The notes under the pieces were generated by a model that made no database searches, was not told where the DNA came from, and saw nothing but the letters and a program-made list of their open reading frames with translations. The position numbers were made by a program, and so were the translations under genes. Of a stretch of DNA of 17,885 bases, positions 1 to 7,355 are shown piece by piece; positions within the stretch are counted from its first letter, which is position 1, and each line of letters starts with the position of its first letter. This DNA comes from Pseudomonadota bacterium (GTDB lineage Bacteria; Pseudomonadota; Gammaproteobacteria; Steroidobacterales; Steroidobacteraceae), in the NCBI GenBank assembly GCA_023433515.1, contig JAEZCN010000149.1, positions 1 to 17,885 on the forward strand, in the 5' to 3' direction.

Positions 1-108
1 GCCGACGAACCACAACTCGTCGCGGTCGGGGGAGTAGTCGATGCGCTGGAGCAGCGCTTTCAATTCATCGCAGCAACCCTGGACGTCGCCGATCGCATGG
101 CGGGCCAT
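1..108 (-). CDS. apaH: Symmetrical Ap4A hydrolase ApaH, N-terminal fragment
   Basis: Only the first 36 codons are inside the window; the rest lies beyond base 1. The visible peptide starts MARHAIGDVQGCCDELK and continues with a stretch matching the start of ApaH (compare E. coli IGDVHGCYDEL). ApaH is a metallophosphatase that splits diadenosine tetraphosphate symmetrically to two ADP. The GDVQGC stretch is the first metal-binding motif; Gln replaces the His of the E. coli version, a variant I recall from Pseudomonas-type ApaH. The ATG at 106-108 follows the apaG stop by 10 bases, so the two genes are very likely co-transcribed, as in the classical apaG-apaH pair. The metal-binding motifs further downstream cannot be seen. 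Confidence 0.85.
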   Translation of the reverse strand, partial: MARHAIGDVQGCCDELKALLQRIDYSPDRDELWFVG

Positions 109-118
109 GTGTCGCCGC

Positions 119-499
119 TCAGTGCAGGAGGCCCGGCATCGCGAGCCGGAATGCCGCGACCGGCGCGTCGAACTCCTCGCCGTCGTCGGTGACCATCAGG
201 TATTCGCCCTGCATGACGCCCACGGGTGTTTCGAGCACCGCGCCGCTCGAATATCGAAAGCCCTGACCCGGCTTCAGGTGCGGTTTTTCCCCGACCACAC
301 CTTCGCCGCGCACTTCCTGCACCTTGCCGTTCGAGTCGGTGATGATCCAGTGACGCGCCAACAGCCGCGCTGGCGCGCTGCCTTCGTTGCGGATCGTAAT
401 CGTGTACGAGAACACGTAACGATGATCCTTGGGATTCGACTGGTCTTCGAGGTAGCTCGTGTCGACGCTGACGCGGATCTTGTGATTGGCGGATTCCAT
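119..499 (-). CDS. apaG: ApaG protein (Co2+/Mg2+ efflux-associated family)
   Basis: This 126-residue protein aligns along its whole length with E. coli ApaG (125 aa). Recognisable segments are YVFSYTITIRNEGSAPARLL (residues 28-47), the conserved VRGEGVVGEKP near 63-73, the SSGAVLETPVGVMQGEY stretch (84-100), and the terminal FRLAMPGLLH. The fold is a small fibronectin-III-like beta sandwich with no signal peptide, so it is cytoplasmic. Its exact biochemical role is unsettled; it has been linked to cobalt/magnesium resistance. It sits 23 bases after rsmA and 10 bases before apaH, the usual rsmA-apaG-apaH order, with no terminator visible in either gap. Length and ends are normal for the family. 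Confidence 0.93.
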   Translation of the reverse strand: MESANHKIRVSVDTSYLEDQSNPKDHRYVFSYTITIRNEGSAPARLLARHWIITDSNGKVQEVRGEGVVGEKPHLKPGQGFRYSSGAVLETPVGVMQGEYLMVTDDGEEFDAPVAAFRLAMPGLLH

Positions 500-522
500 G
501 CAGGACCGAGTTTATGGGCTTT

Positions 523-1302
523 CTACCGGTTTGGGGGTACCTGCGCGGCGATGCGCGCGAACTCGGCGGGGGCCAGTGTTTCGGGGCGCACGGAAGGATC
601 GACACCCGCGGCGACGATGCCCTCGATGTCGATCACGCTGCGCAGCGCGTTGCGCAGCGTCTTGCGCCGTTGCGAGAACGCGGCCGAAACGGTGCGCGCG
701 AAGGCCGCGGGCAATTCGAACGCCGGTTCGCGCCGTACCTTGAGCCGCGCCACCGCCGACCAGACGCGCGGCGCGGGCGTGAATGCGCCCGGGCCGACGT
801 CGAACAACGGCGTCGCTTCGAACCACGGTGCGAGCATGACGGTGAGGCGCCCGTAATCCCGGCTACCGGGTGCGGCCACGATCCGGTCGATGACTTCCTT
901 CTGCAGCATCACGTGCAGGTCGTCGATGTGATCATGCGCGGCCGCGACGTGGAACAGCAGCGGTGTCGAAATGTTGTAAGGCAGGTTGCCGATGACGCGC
1001 AGGCGGGAGGCGCGCCGCGCGGCGAGCTGCGCGAAGTCGAACTCGAGCGCATCGGCCTCGTGCAGCTCGAAGTCGGGCCGCGAGTTCCAGCGCTCGCGCA
1101 GGCGGGCCGCGAGATCGCGGTCGATCTCGATCGCGTCGAGCGTGCGTCCGCGGTCGATCAACCGCTCGGTCAGCGCGCCGCGGCCGGGGCCGATCTCCAC
1201 GAGCGCGTCGCCGGGTTGGGGAGCGATCTCCTGCACGATGCGATCGAGCACGCCGCGGTCGTGGAGAAAGTGCTGGCCGAATCGCTTGCGGGCGAATACC
1301 AA
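523..1302 (-). CDS. rsmA: 16S rRNA (adenine1518/1519-N6) dimethyltransferase RsmA/KsgA
   Basis: This 259-residue protein dimethylates two adjacent adenines in helix 45 of 16S rRNA late in 30S assembly, using SAM. It opens with VFARKRFGQHFL, the family N-terminus, followed by SAM-binding motif I VEIGPGRGALTE (35-46), the acidic loop AIEIDRDL (57-64), the catalytic NLPYNIST motif (106-113) and the C-terminal FSQRRKTLRNAL (209-220). The start codon is TTG at 1300-1302. An in-frame TAG (the pdxA stop itself) lies two codons upstream, and no ATG or GTG lies before the conserved KRFGQ segment, so TTG is effectively forced; a G-rich stretch from the end of pdxA can serve as ribosome binding site. 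The common PxVDSAV motif reads PRVWSAV here (Trp181). The gene follows pdxA by 6 bases. Confidence 0.94.
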   Translation of the reverse strand: MVFARKRFGQHFLHDRGVLDRIVQEIAPQPGDALVEIGPGRGALTERLIDRGRTLDAIEIDRDLAARLRERWNSRPDFELHEADALEFDFAQLAARRASRLRVIGNLPYNISTPLLFHVAAAHDHIDDLHVMLQKEVIDRIVAAPGSRDYGRLTVMLAPWFEATPLFDVGPGAFTPAPRVWSAVARLKVRREPAFELPAAFARTVSAAFSQRRKTLRNALRSVIDIEGIVAAGVDPSVRPETLAPAEFARIAAQVPPNR

Positions 1303-1308
1303 GGGCCG

Positions 1309-2349
1309 CTAACCCCCGCGCCGTTGCGCGAATTCGATCGCGAGGCGCGTCGCGGCGACGAGGCTGCCGGCATCGGCCCGGCCCGTGGCGGCGAGATCGA
1401 GCGCCGTGCCGTGATCGACCGAGGTGCGCACGATGGGCAACCCCAGCGTCACGTTCACGGCATGACCGAAACCCGCGTGTTTGAGCACGGGCAGGCCCTG
1501 GTCGTGGTACATCGCGAGCACGACGTCGTAGTTCGACAGATGGCGCGGCAAGAACACCGTGTCCGCGGGCAAGGGGCCGTCGACCAGCATGCCAGCCGCG
1601 CGCGCGCGCTCGATGGCCGGCTGGATCACGTCGCGGTCCTCCATGCCGAGGTGCCCGCTCTCGCCGGCATGGGGATTGAGTCCGCAGACCGCGATGCGTG
1701 GACGTTCGAGACCCCACAACGCGCGTACGTCCTCGTCGAGGATGCGCAGCGTGGTGTCGAGCAGCTCCGGAGTGATCGCGTCGCCGACCGCGCGCAGCGG
1801 CAGGTGCGTCGTCGCGAGCGCGACGCGCAGGGAATCCGCGGCCAGCAACATCACGGGGTGATCCGCGTTGGTGCGCGCGGCGAGGTACTCGGTGTGGCCG
1901 GTGAAAGGGACCCCGGCGTCGTTGATCACGCTTTTCTGCACGGGTGCCGTGACCATCGCCGCGAACTCGCCCTGCGCGGTGCCCGCGATCGTGCGATCGA
2001 GCATCCCGAGCACGTGCGGCGCGTTGGCCGGGTCGAGTTTTCCCGCGACGCAGGGCGCGGCCAGCGGCACGTCGAGCACCTGCAGGCGGCCCGACACGTG
2101 CGCGGACGGCGCGTCCTCCGGTAGATAGGCTTCGAGATGCAGGGTGAGGCCGAGCTGGCGCGCGCGTTCGGCGAGCAGCGCGCGGCTGCCGATCACGACC
2201 AGCGAGCAGGGCAGCGAAAGGCCGGCGAGCGCGAGACAGAGATCCGGGCCGATGCCCGCGGGTTCACCCGCGGTGACGGCGACGCGCTTCAGGCCCGGTT
2301 TCAGAGCTTGTACTCGACGTAGGCCTCGTCGCGCAGGCGACGCAGCCAT
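1309..2349 (-). CDS. pdxA: 4-hydroxythreonine-4-phosphate dehydrogenase PdxA
   Basis: PdxA oxidises 4-phosphohydroxythreonine with NAD(P) in DXP-dependent pyridoxal 5'-phosphate synthesis. The 346-residue product carries the family start VAVTAGEPAGIGPD (23-36), FTGHTEY (149-155), and the three metal-ligand histidine contexts ATTHLPLR (His182), NPHAGE (His227) and YHDQGLP (His282), plus RTSVDHGTALDLA near 308-320. The ATG at 2347-2349 lies inside the end of surA and gives a 49-base overlap and about 16 extra residues compared with E. coli PdxA. A good GAGGA ribosome binding site at 2359-2363 supports it. Alternatives are CTG codons at 2302-2304 (overlapping the surA stop as CTGA) or 2290-2292. 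The product could provide PLP for enzymes such as the transaminase in this window, but that link is only inference. Confidence 0.93.
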   Translation of the reverse strand: MAASPARRGLRRVQALKPGLKRVAVTAGEPAGIGPDLCLALAGLSLPCSLVVIGSRALLAERARQLGLTLHLEAYLPEDAPSAHVSGRLQVLDVPLAAPCVAGKLDPANAPHVLGMLDRTIAGTAQGEFAAMVTAPVQKSVINDAGVPFTGHTEYLAARTNADHPVMLLAADSLRVALATTHLPLRAVGDAITPELLDTTLRILDEDVRALWGLERPRIAVCGLNPHAGESGHLGMEDRDVIQPAIERARAAGMLVDGPLPADTVFLPRHLSNYDVVLAMYHDQGLPVLKHAGFGHAVNVTLGLPIVRTSVDHGTALDLAATGRADAGSLVAATRLAIEFAQRRGG

Positions 2350-3614
2350 AGTTCGGTTTCCTCGTCGGCCTTCGATTCACGCAGCGCCACGAAGGCTCTC
2401 TGGCGGCGCTGGTCCTCGGTGCTGTCGTACTGGCGGCGGCCCAGAAGCTGGATGATGTGCCAGCCGAACTGCGTGCGGAACGGCTCGCTGATCTCGTCCG
2501 GCTGCAACTGCGCGAGCTGCCGCTCGAACTCGGGCACGAAGGTGCCGGGATTGGCCCAGCCGAGATCGCCGCCCTCGGCGGCCGAGCCCGGATCTTCGGA
2601 TACGACCGACGCCACCGCGGAGAAATTCTCGCCCCTGTTCACGATGCGATCGCGGATGTTCTCGAGCTTCTGCCTGACGGTCGCGTCGTCCTGCAGCTCG
2701 TTCGTCTTGATCAGGATGTGGCGCGCGTGGGTCTGGTTCACGAGGACCTGCTGTACGCCCTTCACCGCGTTGAGCTTCACGAGGTGGAAGCCCGACGGCG
2801 TGCGGATGGGCTTCGTGACGTCGCCGGCCTTCATCGTCGCGACGGGTTCGGCCAGGAACGTCGGCAGCTCCGAGCCCTTGCGCACGCCCAGCGATCCGCC
2901 CTCGAGCGCGGTCTGCGAATTCGAATAGGCGACCGCGAGCCGCCCGAAGTCTTCGCCCGCGACGGCCTTCTGGTAGACCTCTTCGGCCTTGCGAGCCGCT
3001 TCATCGAGCTCATCCGGCGTCGCGGCCTGCGGCACGGCGATCAGGATGTGCGAAACGTCATACTCGTTCTGCTCGTCCGGACGTTTCTTCTGCCGCTCGA
3101 GGAACTGGTCGATCTCGCGCGGGCTCACGTTGATGCGCTGGATGACGTCGCGCTGGCGCAGGATCTGCATCGCGAGCTCCTTGCGGACGGACTCGCGATA
3201 ACCGGCGTAATCGATGCCCTGCGCGGCGAGCGCCTCGGGCAGGTCCGCCAGGCGGATGTTGTTGCTCTGCGCGACGTCGGTGAGCGCGTTGTTCAGCGTC
3301 TCGTCGGAGACCTTGATGCCGGCGCGGTCGGCGCGCTGCATCTGCAGCTCCTGCAGGACGAGCCGGTCGAGCACCTGCCGGCGCAGCACGTTCGTCGGCG
3401 GCAGCTCGAGGTTCTGGCCGCGCAGCCGCTCGGTGATGAGGATCATCTGTTCGTCGAGCTCGCTGGTGAGCACGACGCCTTCGTTGACGGTGGCCGCCAC
3501 GCGATCCAGCAACACGCCGGAAGAGCTCGCCTCGCGGGTCTGCGCGTGGGCGGTGGAGAAGGCCAGGGATACGAGCGCGAGCATGAAGCCGCGCGAAAAA
3601 GCCTGTCGAATCAT
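2301..3614 (-). CDS. surA: Periplasmic chaperone / peptidyl-prolyl isomerase SurA
   Basis: SurA escorts unfolded outer-membrane proteins, including LptD, across the periplasm. The 437-residue product has a Sec signal peptide (residues 1 to about 24, ending AHAQ), an N-terminal chaperone domain (about 33-165, with DRVAATVNEGVVLTSELDE), and two parvulin domains (about 186-283, with VSHILIAVPQ and GSLGVRKGSELP; about 296-391, with ARHILIKTN, GGDLGWANPGTFVPEFE and FGWHIIQL). A short C-terminal helix completes the chaperone module. I chose the ATG at 3612-3614 because it gives a proper signal peptide; upstream in-frame codons would overlap lptD and destroy it. It lies 11 bases after lptD, the usual lptD-surA pairing. 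Its last 49 bases overlap the chosen pdxA start. Confidence 0.95.
   Translation of the reverse strand: MIRQAFSRGFMLALVSLAFSTAHAQTREASSSGVLLDRVAATVNEGVVLTSELDEQMILITERLRGQNLELPPTNVLRRQVLDRLVLQELQMQRADRAGIKVSDETLNNALTDVAQSNNIRLADLPEALAAQGIDYAGYRESVRKELAMQILRQRDVIQRINVSPREIDQFLERQKKRPDEQNEYDVSHILIAVPQAATPDELDEAARKAEEVYQKAVAGEDFGRLAVAYSNSQTALEGGSLGVRKGSELPTFLAEPVATMKAGDVTKPIRTPSGFHLVKLNAVKGVQQVLVNQTHARHILIKTNELQDDATVRQKLENIRDRIVNRGENFSAVASVVSEDPGSAAEGGDLGWANPGTFVPEFERQLAQLQPDEISEPFRTQFGWHIIQLLGRRQYDSTEDQRRQRAFVALRESKADEETELWLRRLRDEAYVEYKL
2359..2363 (-). promoter_or_regulatory. Ribosome binding site deciding the pdxA start
   Basis: On the minus strand GAGGA lies 9 bases upstream of the ATG at 2347-2349, inside the surA coding sequence. 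It is the main reason to prefer this ATG over the CTG codons further in. Confidence 0.5.
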
Positions 3615-3625
3615 GGAGTTGTTTT

Positions 3626-5854
3626 TCACCGGACCGAAGTTTCCGGCGAGTATCCTCGAATTGCACGTTCCAGGAAAGCGTCGGCTGGGGTTCCGACACT
3701 GGCCAATCCCTTCAGTTCCAGCTGGATGAAGAAGGCGGTCTCGCGCTCGCCGTCGCGATTCGAGATGAACCGCCGTGCCACGGCGCGCAGGGCGTAGCAG
3801 CAGGCCTTGTACTCGAAGCCCGCGAACTGATCGAGCGTGTCCCGGTCCCGCAGGCTGTAAACCCAGCGTCCGTAGGCATTCCAGCGGTCGCCGATGGGCC
3901 AGGCCGTGGACACATCGACCTGTTCGATGCGGTCGCGCTGCGCGCGGTAGCCGAGGTTCACCACGCGGTCGTCGCCCGGGCGGTACTGCAGGCGGAATTG
4001 AGAGCGTTCGCTGCGATCTTCTTCGGGATTCCACTGGATGCCGGCTTCGAGATTCCAGTTCTTGTACGCGGTCAGAGAAAGCTGTGCGATGAAGTCGGAG
4101 GTGTCGCGCGCGCTCGGGGTTTCGGTGGGCAGCACGACGCGCGGGCGGTCGAAGTAGTAGACCTGCCCGATGCTCGCCGCGACGTACTGCGCGCCGGACT
4201 CGGCGTCGAACAGGCGGCTCGTGAGTCCGAACGCGATCTGGTTCGCGTCGTTGACGCGATCCGCGCCGACGTAGCGGTTGTTGCGATAGAGCTGCACGAG
4301 ATTGAGGTCCGGAAGTCCGGTGTCGAACAGCGGCAGTTCGGACTGGTCGCGGTACGGGGTGTACAGGTACAGCGCGCGCGGCTCGAGCGTCATGCGTCGC
4401 TGGCCATGCGAGCCGGAGGCGCGCTCGAACACGAGGCCGGCGTCGAGGGAAGCGAACGGCAGCGAGCGTGTGGGTGCGTCGTCGGTGCCGGGTTCCTGGT
4501 CCTTCAGGTCGTACTGCGTGTAGCGGTAGCCGGCCGAGGGCCGCACGAAGAATCCCGGGCCCGACCAGTCGAAACCCGCGCGCGGCGCCACGTCGAGACG
4601 CCAGCCGGTGACGCCGACGTTGCGCTCGAAATTGACCAGCTCCGCGTCGAAGCCGTAGTCGATGGCGCCGAGCCCCAGGTTCCAGTCGCCCGAGGCCAGG
4701 ACGCGTGGAGCGCGCGTGTAAGGGCGATCAAGCGGATCCAGGTCGTCGTCGATGGTCTGGAAATCCTGGATCTGTCCGCGCACGTTCAGGTGCTCGTCGC
4801 GGTAGATGAACTCCGCGAGCCGCTCGGCGAACGGGATGCTGGTGCCGTCCGGGCCGCGCGCGAAGTCCTCGAAATACTGCGTGTCGCTCACATCGGTCGC
4901 GTCGATGCGGAAGCGCCAGTCGCCCGGCAGCTCGGCGACGTGTTCGAGGTAGAGGCGCGTGCGGTCCTCGTCGGCGAACTCGTCGTCGCCAGGTAGATAG
5001 TTGAACTCGAACTCGCCGCGCTGGCGGTTCGTCAGGTAACGCAACTCGCCCGCGATATCCACACCGCGCTTGGAGTAGTAGACGGGCTGCGCGGTGAAAT
5101 CGACGTTGGGCCGTATGTTCCAGTAGTAAGGCACCTCGAGCATCGCGCCGTTGCGCGAGGAACCGCCGATGTTCGGGAACAGGAAGCCGCTCTTGCGCTG
5201 CGAGCCGATCGGGAACGTCATCCAGGGCAGGTAGACGATCGGCACGTTCTTGAACCGCACGCTGGTGCCGCGGCCGACGCCGTTGCGCGAGCGCGTGTCG
5301 AGCTCGATGCTGCGCGCGCGCATCTGCCAGGACATGTCGTCCATCGGGCAGGTGGTGAACGACACCTCGTCGAGAGTCACCTTGCCGGCCGCGTCCATCT
5401 GCAGTGAACGCGCCGTGCCACGCGCGCTGCGTTCGGGCAGTTCGAACTCCGCGCCCTCGAACTGCGCCCCGAGCACCGCGGAGTAGCTGCCGCTGTTGCC
5501 GCGTACCCTGAACATCGGGTCGACGAACTCGACGCCGCCCTCGAGCTTCGCGCGCTGGTTCTCGGTGTCGTATTCGAGATGATCGGCGCGGATGACACGG
5601 TTGCCCTGGCGCATCTCGACGTTGCCGGACAACACCGCGTTGCCGTTGAGGTTGTACTCGACCCGGTCGCCGTCGATCGTGGCCTTCGAATCCCGGGGAT
5701 CCGGTTCGGTCTCCGGTTCCTCGGTCCCGGACGGGACCGTCGCGACGGTGGGCTGCGGACAGGTGGATTCGTCGGCGAGCGCAAGTGGCATCGCCACGAG
5801 CAATGTCAGTCCGAGGCCGATGCGTCCGGCCGTTGTCGAGGTCACCCGCGCCAT
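3626..5854 (-). CDS. lptD: LPS-assembly outer-membrane protein LptD
   Basis: LptD is the outer-membrane beta barrel that, with the lipoprotein LptE, inserts lipopolysaccharide into the outer leaflet. The 742-residue product has a signal peptide (about 1-27, ending ALADES), an OstA/LptA-like beta-jellyroll domain (about 56-160, with DGDRVEYNLNGNAVLSGNVE and ADHLEYDTENQRAKLEG) and a long barrel starting around residue 200 (LPWMTFPIGSQRKSGFLFP). All four cysteines expected for the inter-domain disulfides are present: Cys32, Cys169 and the pair Cys685-Cys686 in FEYKACCYALR. It heads the minus-strand block, with surA 11 bases behind. Only 24 bases separate its ATG from the divergent amgK start, so its promoter must overlap amgK sequence. 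No strong ribosome binding site is visible before the ATG. Confidence 0.96.
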   Translation of the reverse strand: MARVTSTTAGRIGLGLTLLVAMPLALADESTCPQPTVATVPSGTEEPETEPDPRDSKATIDGDRVEYNLNGNAVLSGNVEMRQGNRVIRADHLEYDTENQRAKLEGGVEFVDPMFRVRGNSGSYSAVLGAQFEGAEFELPERSARGTARSLQMDAAGKVTLDEVSFTTCPMDDMSWQMRARSIELDTRSRNGVGRGTSVRFKNVPIVYLPWMTFPIGSQRKSGFLFPNIGGSSRNGAMLEVPYYWNIRPNVDFTAQPVYYSKRGVDIAGELRYLTNRQRGEFEFNYLPGDDEFADEDRTRLYLEHVAELPGDWRFRIDATDVSDTQYFEDFARGPDGTSIPFAERLAEFIYRDEHLNVRGQIQDFQTIDDDLDPLDRPYTRAPRVLASGDWNLGLGAIDYGFDAELVNFERNVGVTGWRLDVAPRAGFDWSGPGFFVRPSAGYRYTQYDLKDQEPGTDDAPTRSLPFASLDAGLVFERASGSHGQRRMTLEPRALYLYTPYRDQSELPLFDTGLPDLNLVQLYRNNRYVGADRVNDANQIAFGLTSRLFDAESGAQYVAASIGQVYYFDRPRVVLPTETPSARDTSDFIAQLSLTAYKNWNLEAGIQWNPEEDRSERSQFRLQYRPGDDRVVNLGYRAQRDRIEQVDVSTAWPIGDRWNAYGRWVYSLRDRDTLDQFAGFEYKACCYALRAVARRFISNRDGERETAFFIQLELKGLASVGTPADAFLERAIRGYSPETSVR

Positions 5855-5861
5855 GTGCCCG

Positions 5862-5874
5862 CACTATACTTATA
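5862..5874. promoter_or_regulatory. Candidate overlapping divergent -10 region between lptD and amgK
   Basis: The 24-bp gap 5855-5878 holds a short AT-rich island in very GC-rich surroundings. On the plus strand TATACT (5865-5870) ends 8 bases before the amgK ATG. On the minus strand TATAAG (5874-5869) and TATAGT (5868-5863) precede the lptD ATG. If these are true -10 elements, the amgK message would start at or within a few bases of its ATG (leaderless), and lptD would have a leader of only a few bases. No convincing -35 hexamer is visible for either direction, so this stays a candidate. Confidence 0.35.
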
Positions 5875-5878
5875 TCGA

Positions 5879-7345
5879 ATGCCCAATAACGACCTGCCCA
5901 ACAACGACGCACGGCTCGCACTGATCGGCTCCTGGTTGACCCGCGACCTCGGGTGGCGCGTCGGCCGCGTAACCGTCGCATCCGCCGACGCCAGTTTCAG
6001 ACGTTACTTCCGGGTCTCGCGCGGCGACGTCGACCCGGCGGCGTGGGCGCCGAAGGCCGACACGCTGATCGTCATGGACGCGCCTCCCGGCAAGGAGGAC
6101 GTCGCGCCCTATCTGAAGGTGACCGCGCTGCTCGAGCAGGCCGGCGCGCACGTGCCGCACGTTCATGCCGCGGACGTGAAACGCGGGCTGGTCGTGATGG
6201 AGGACCTCGGCTCCACCCAATACCTGTCGTTGCTCAGGACCGGCCGCGGCGTCGACAGACTGTACGGCGACGCGCTGACTACCCTGGCTAACATCCAGGT
6301 GCGCGGACTGCGCGCGGCGCAGGCGCTCGATCCCTACGATCGCGCGCCGCTCGAGCGCGAGCTCAACCTGTTTCCGGAATGGTTCCTCGGCAAACACCTC
6401 GGGCTCGATCTCACGCCCGAGGAGCGCGCGCTCATCACGGTCACGTTCGAATTCCTGATCAACGAGGCCCTGCTGCAGCCGCAGGTGTTCGTCCACCGCG
6501 ATTATCATTCGCGCAACCTCATGGTCCTGCCGAACGAGAACCAGGGCGGGCCGGGTGTCATCGACTTCCAGGATGCGCTGCGCGGACCGATCGGCTACGA
6601 CCTCGTGTCGCTGCTCAAGGATTGCTACATCAGCTGGTCGCGCGAACGCGTGGAACGCTGGGTGCGCGGCTACCGGCGCGTGCTCGGCAACCTCGGCGCG
6701 AACGTCGGCGACAGCGAATACCAGTTCATGCGCTGGTTCGATGCCATCGGCGTGCAGCGTCACATCAAGGTGCTCGGCATTTTCTGCAGGCTCTGGTACC
6801 GCGACGGCAAGATCGGTTATCTCGCCGATCTGCCGCTGACCTTCGAATACGTGCGCGATGCGTGCCGGCGGTATCCCGAGCTGGTCGAATTCGGACGCTG
6901 GCTCGACTGGCGCATCGCGCCGCTGCTCGAGCCCGCGAACCTGCGCGAGCAGGCGCGCGCGATCAGGCTGGCCGCGGAAGCCGCGTCGCGGCCGAAGCGC
7001 AAGGCTGCGGCGGCGAAGAAGAAGCGGCCGGCGCGCAAGAAGGCGAAGAAGGCCGGAAAGACTGCGCGACGTGCGAAGACCACGCGTAGTGTGAAGGTCG
7101 CGCCGCGCTCGAAGCTCACGCGTCGCTCCAAGTCGGTACGGCGCTCGAAGCGCGTGCGCCGGTCAAAGGTTTCGCCGCGGACGAAGGTAGTTCGGCGCGC
7201 CAAGGTCGCCAGGCGGACCACGGTCGCGCGGCGCGCGAAGAGCGTGTCCTCCCGCAAGCGCGTGGTCGTGAAAAAGAAAGCCGCGCGGCGCCTCACGAAG
7301 TCGCGCGCGAAATCGCGCCGGCCGTCGCCGCGCAAACCGAAGTGA
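5879..7345 (+). CDS. amgK: N-acetylmuramate/N-acetylglucosamine kinase AmgK with long basic C-terminal tail
   Basis: AmgK phosphorylates the anomeric position of MurNAc (and GlcNAc) released from recycled peptidoglycan, the first step of the pathway that bypasses de novo synthesis. Residues 1 to about 360 form the aminoglycoside-phosphotransferase-like kinase: SFRRYFRV (39-46), VVMEDLG (105-111), the catalytic loop VFVHRDYHSRNLMVL with Asp208 and Asn213, and the metal-binding VIDFQDA with Asp229. Residues about 371-488 are an added tail of roughly 118 residues with about 57 Lys/Arg and no Asp or Glu, made of loose RRSK/RRAK-type repeats like histone-H1-like proteins. AmgK proteins usually end near 340-360 residues. 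The ATG at 5879 is the one that starts just before the kinase domain; upstream in-frame sequence is antisense to lptD. MurU follows after 10 bases. Confidence 0.92.
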   Translation: MPNNDLPNNDARLALIGSWLTRDLGWRVGRVTVASADASFRRYFRVSRGDVDPAAWAPKADTLIVMDAPPGKEDVAPYLKVTALLEQAGAHVPHVHAADVKRGLVVMEDLGSTQYLSLLRTGRGVDRLYGDALTTLANIQVRGLRAAQALDPYDRAPLERELNLFPEWFLGKHLGLDLTPEERALITVTFEFLINEALLQPQVFVHRDYHSRNLMVLPNENQGGPGVIDFQDALRGPIGYDLVSLLKDCYISWSRERVERWVRGYRRVLGNLGANVGDSEYQFMRWFDAIGVQRHIKVLGIFCRLWYRDGKIGYLADLPLTFEYVRDACRRYPELVEFGRWLDWRIAPLLEPANLREQARAIRLAAEAASRPKRKAAAAKKKRPARKKAKKAGKTARRAKTTRSVKVAPRSKLTRRSKSVRRSKRVRRSKVSPRTKVVRRAKVARRTTVARRAKSVSSRKRVVVKKKAARRLTKSRAKSRRPSPRKPK

Positions 7346-7355
7346 AGGTCTGCAA

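Noticed and set aside
514..2124. 536-codon plus-strand frame over rsmA and pdxA
   Set aside because: Antisense shadow of two clearly identified genes; no start signal and biased composition.
2457..3797. 446-codon plus-strand frame over surA
   Set aside because: Antisense shadow of surA; no family resemblance.
3615..4034. 140-codon N-terminal extension of surA
   Set aside because: It lies inside the 3' end of lptD in another frame and would bury the signal peptide.
5579..5878. 100-codon N-terminal extension of amgK
   Set aside because: It runs antisense through the start of lptD and adds no conserved sequence; the ATG at 5879 begins directly before the kinase domain.
6989..7342. AmgK tail as a tandem DNA repeat or separate histone-like gene
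   Set aside because: The repeats are degenerate at DNA level and continue the kinase frame without an internal ATG, so it is described as a tail.
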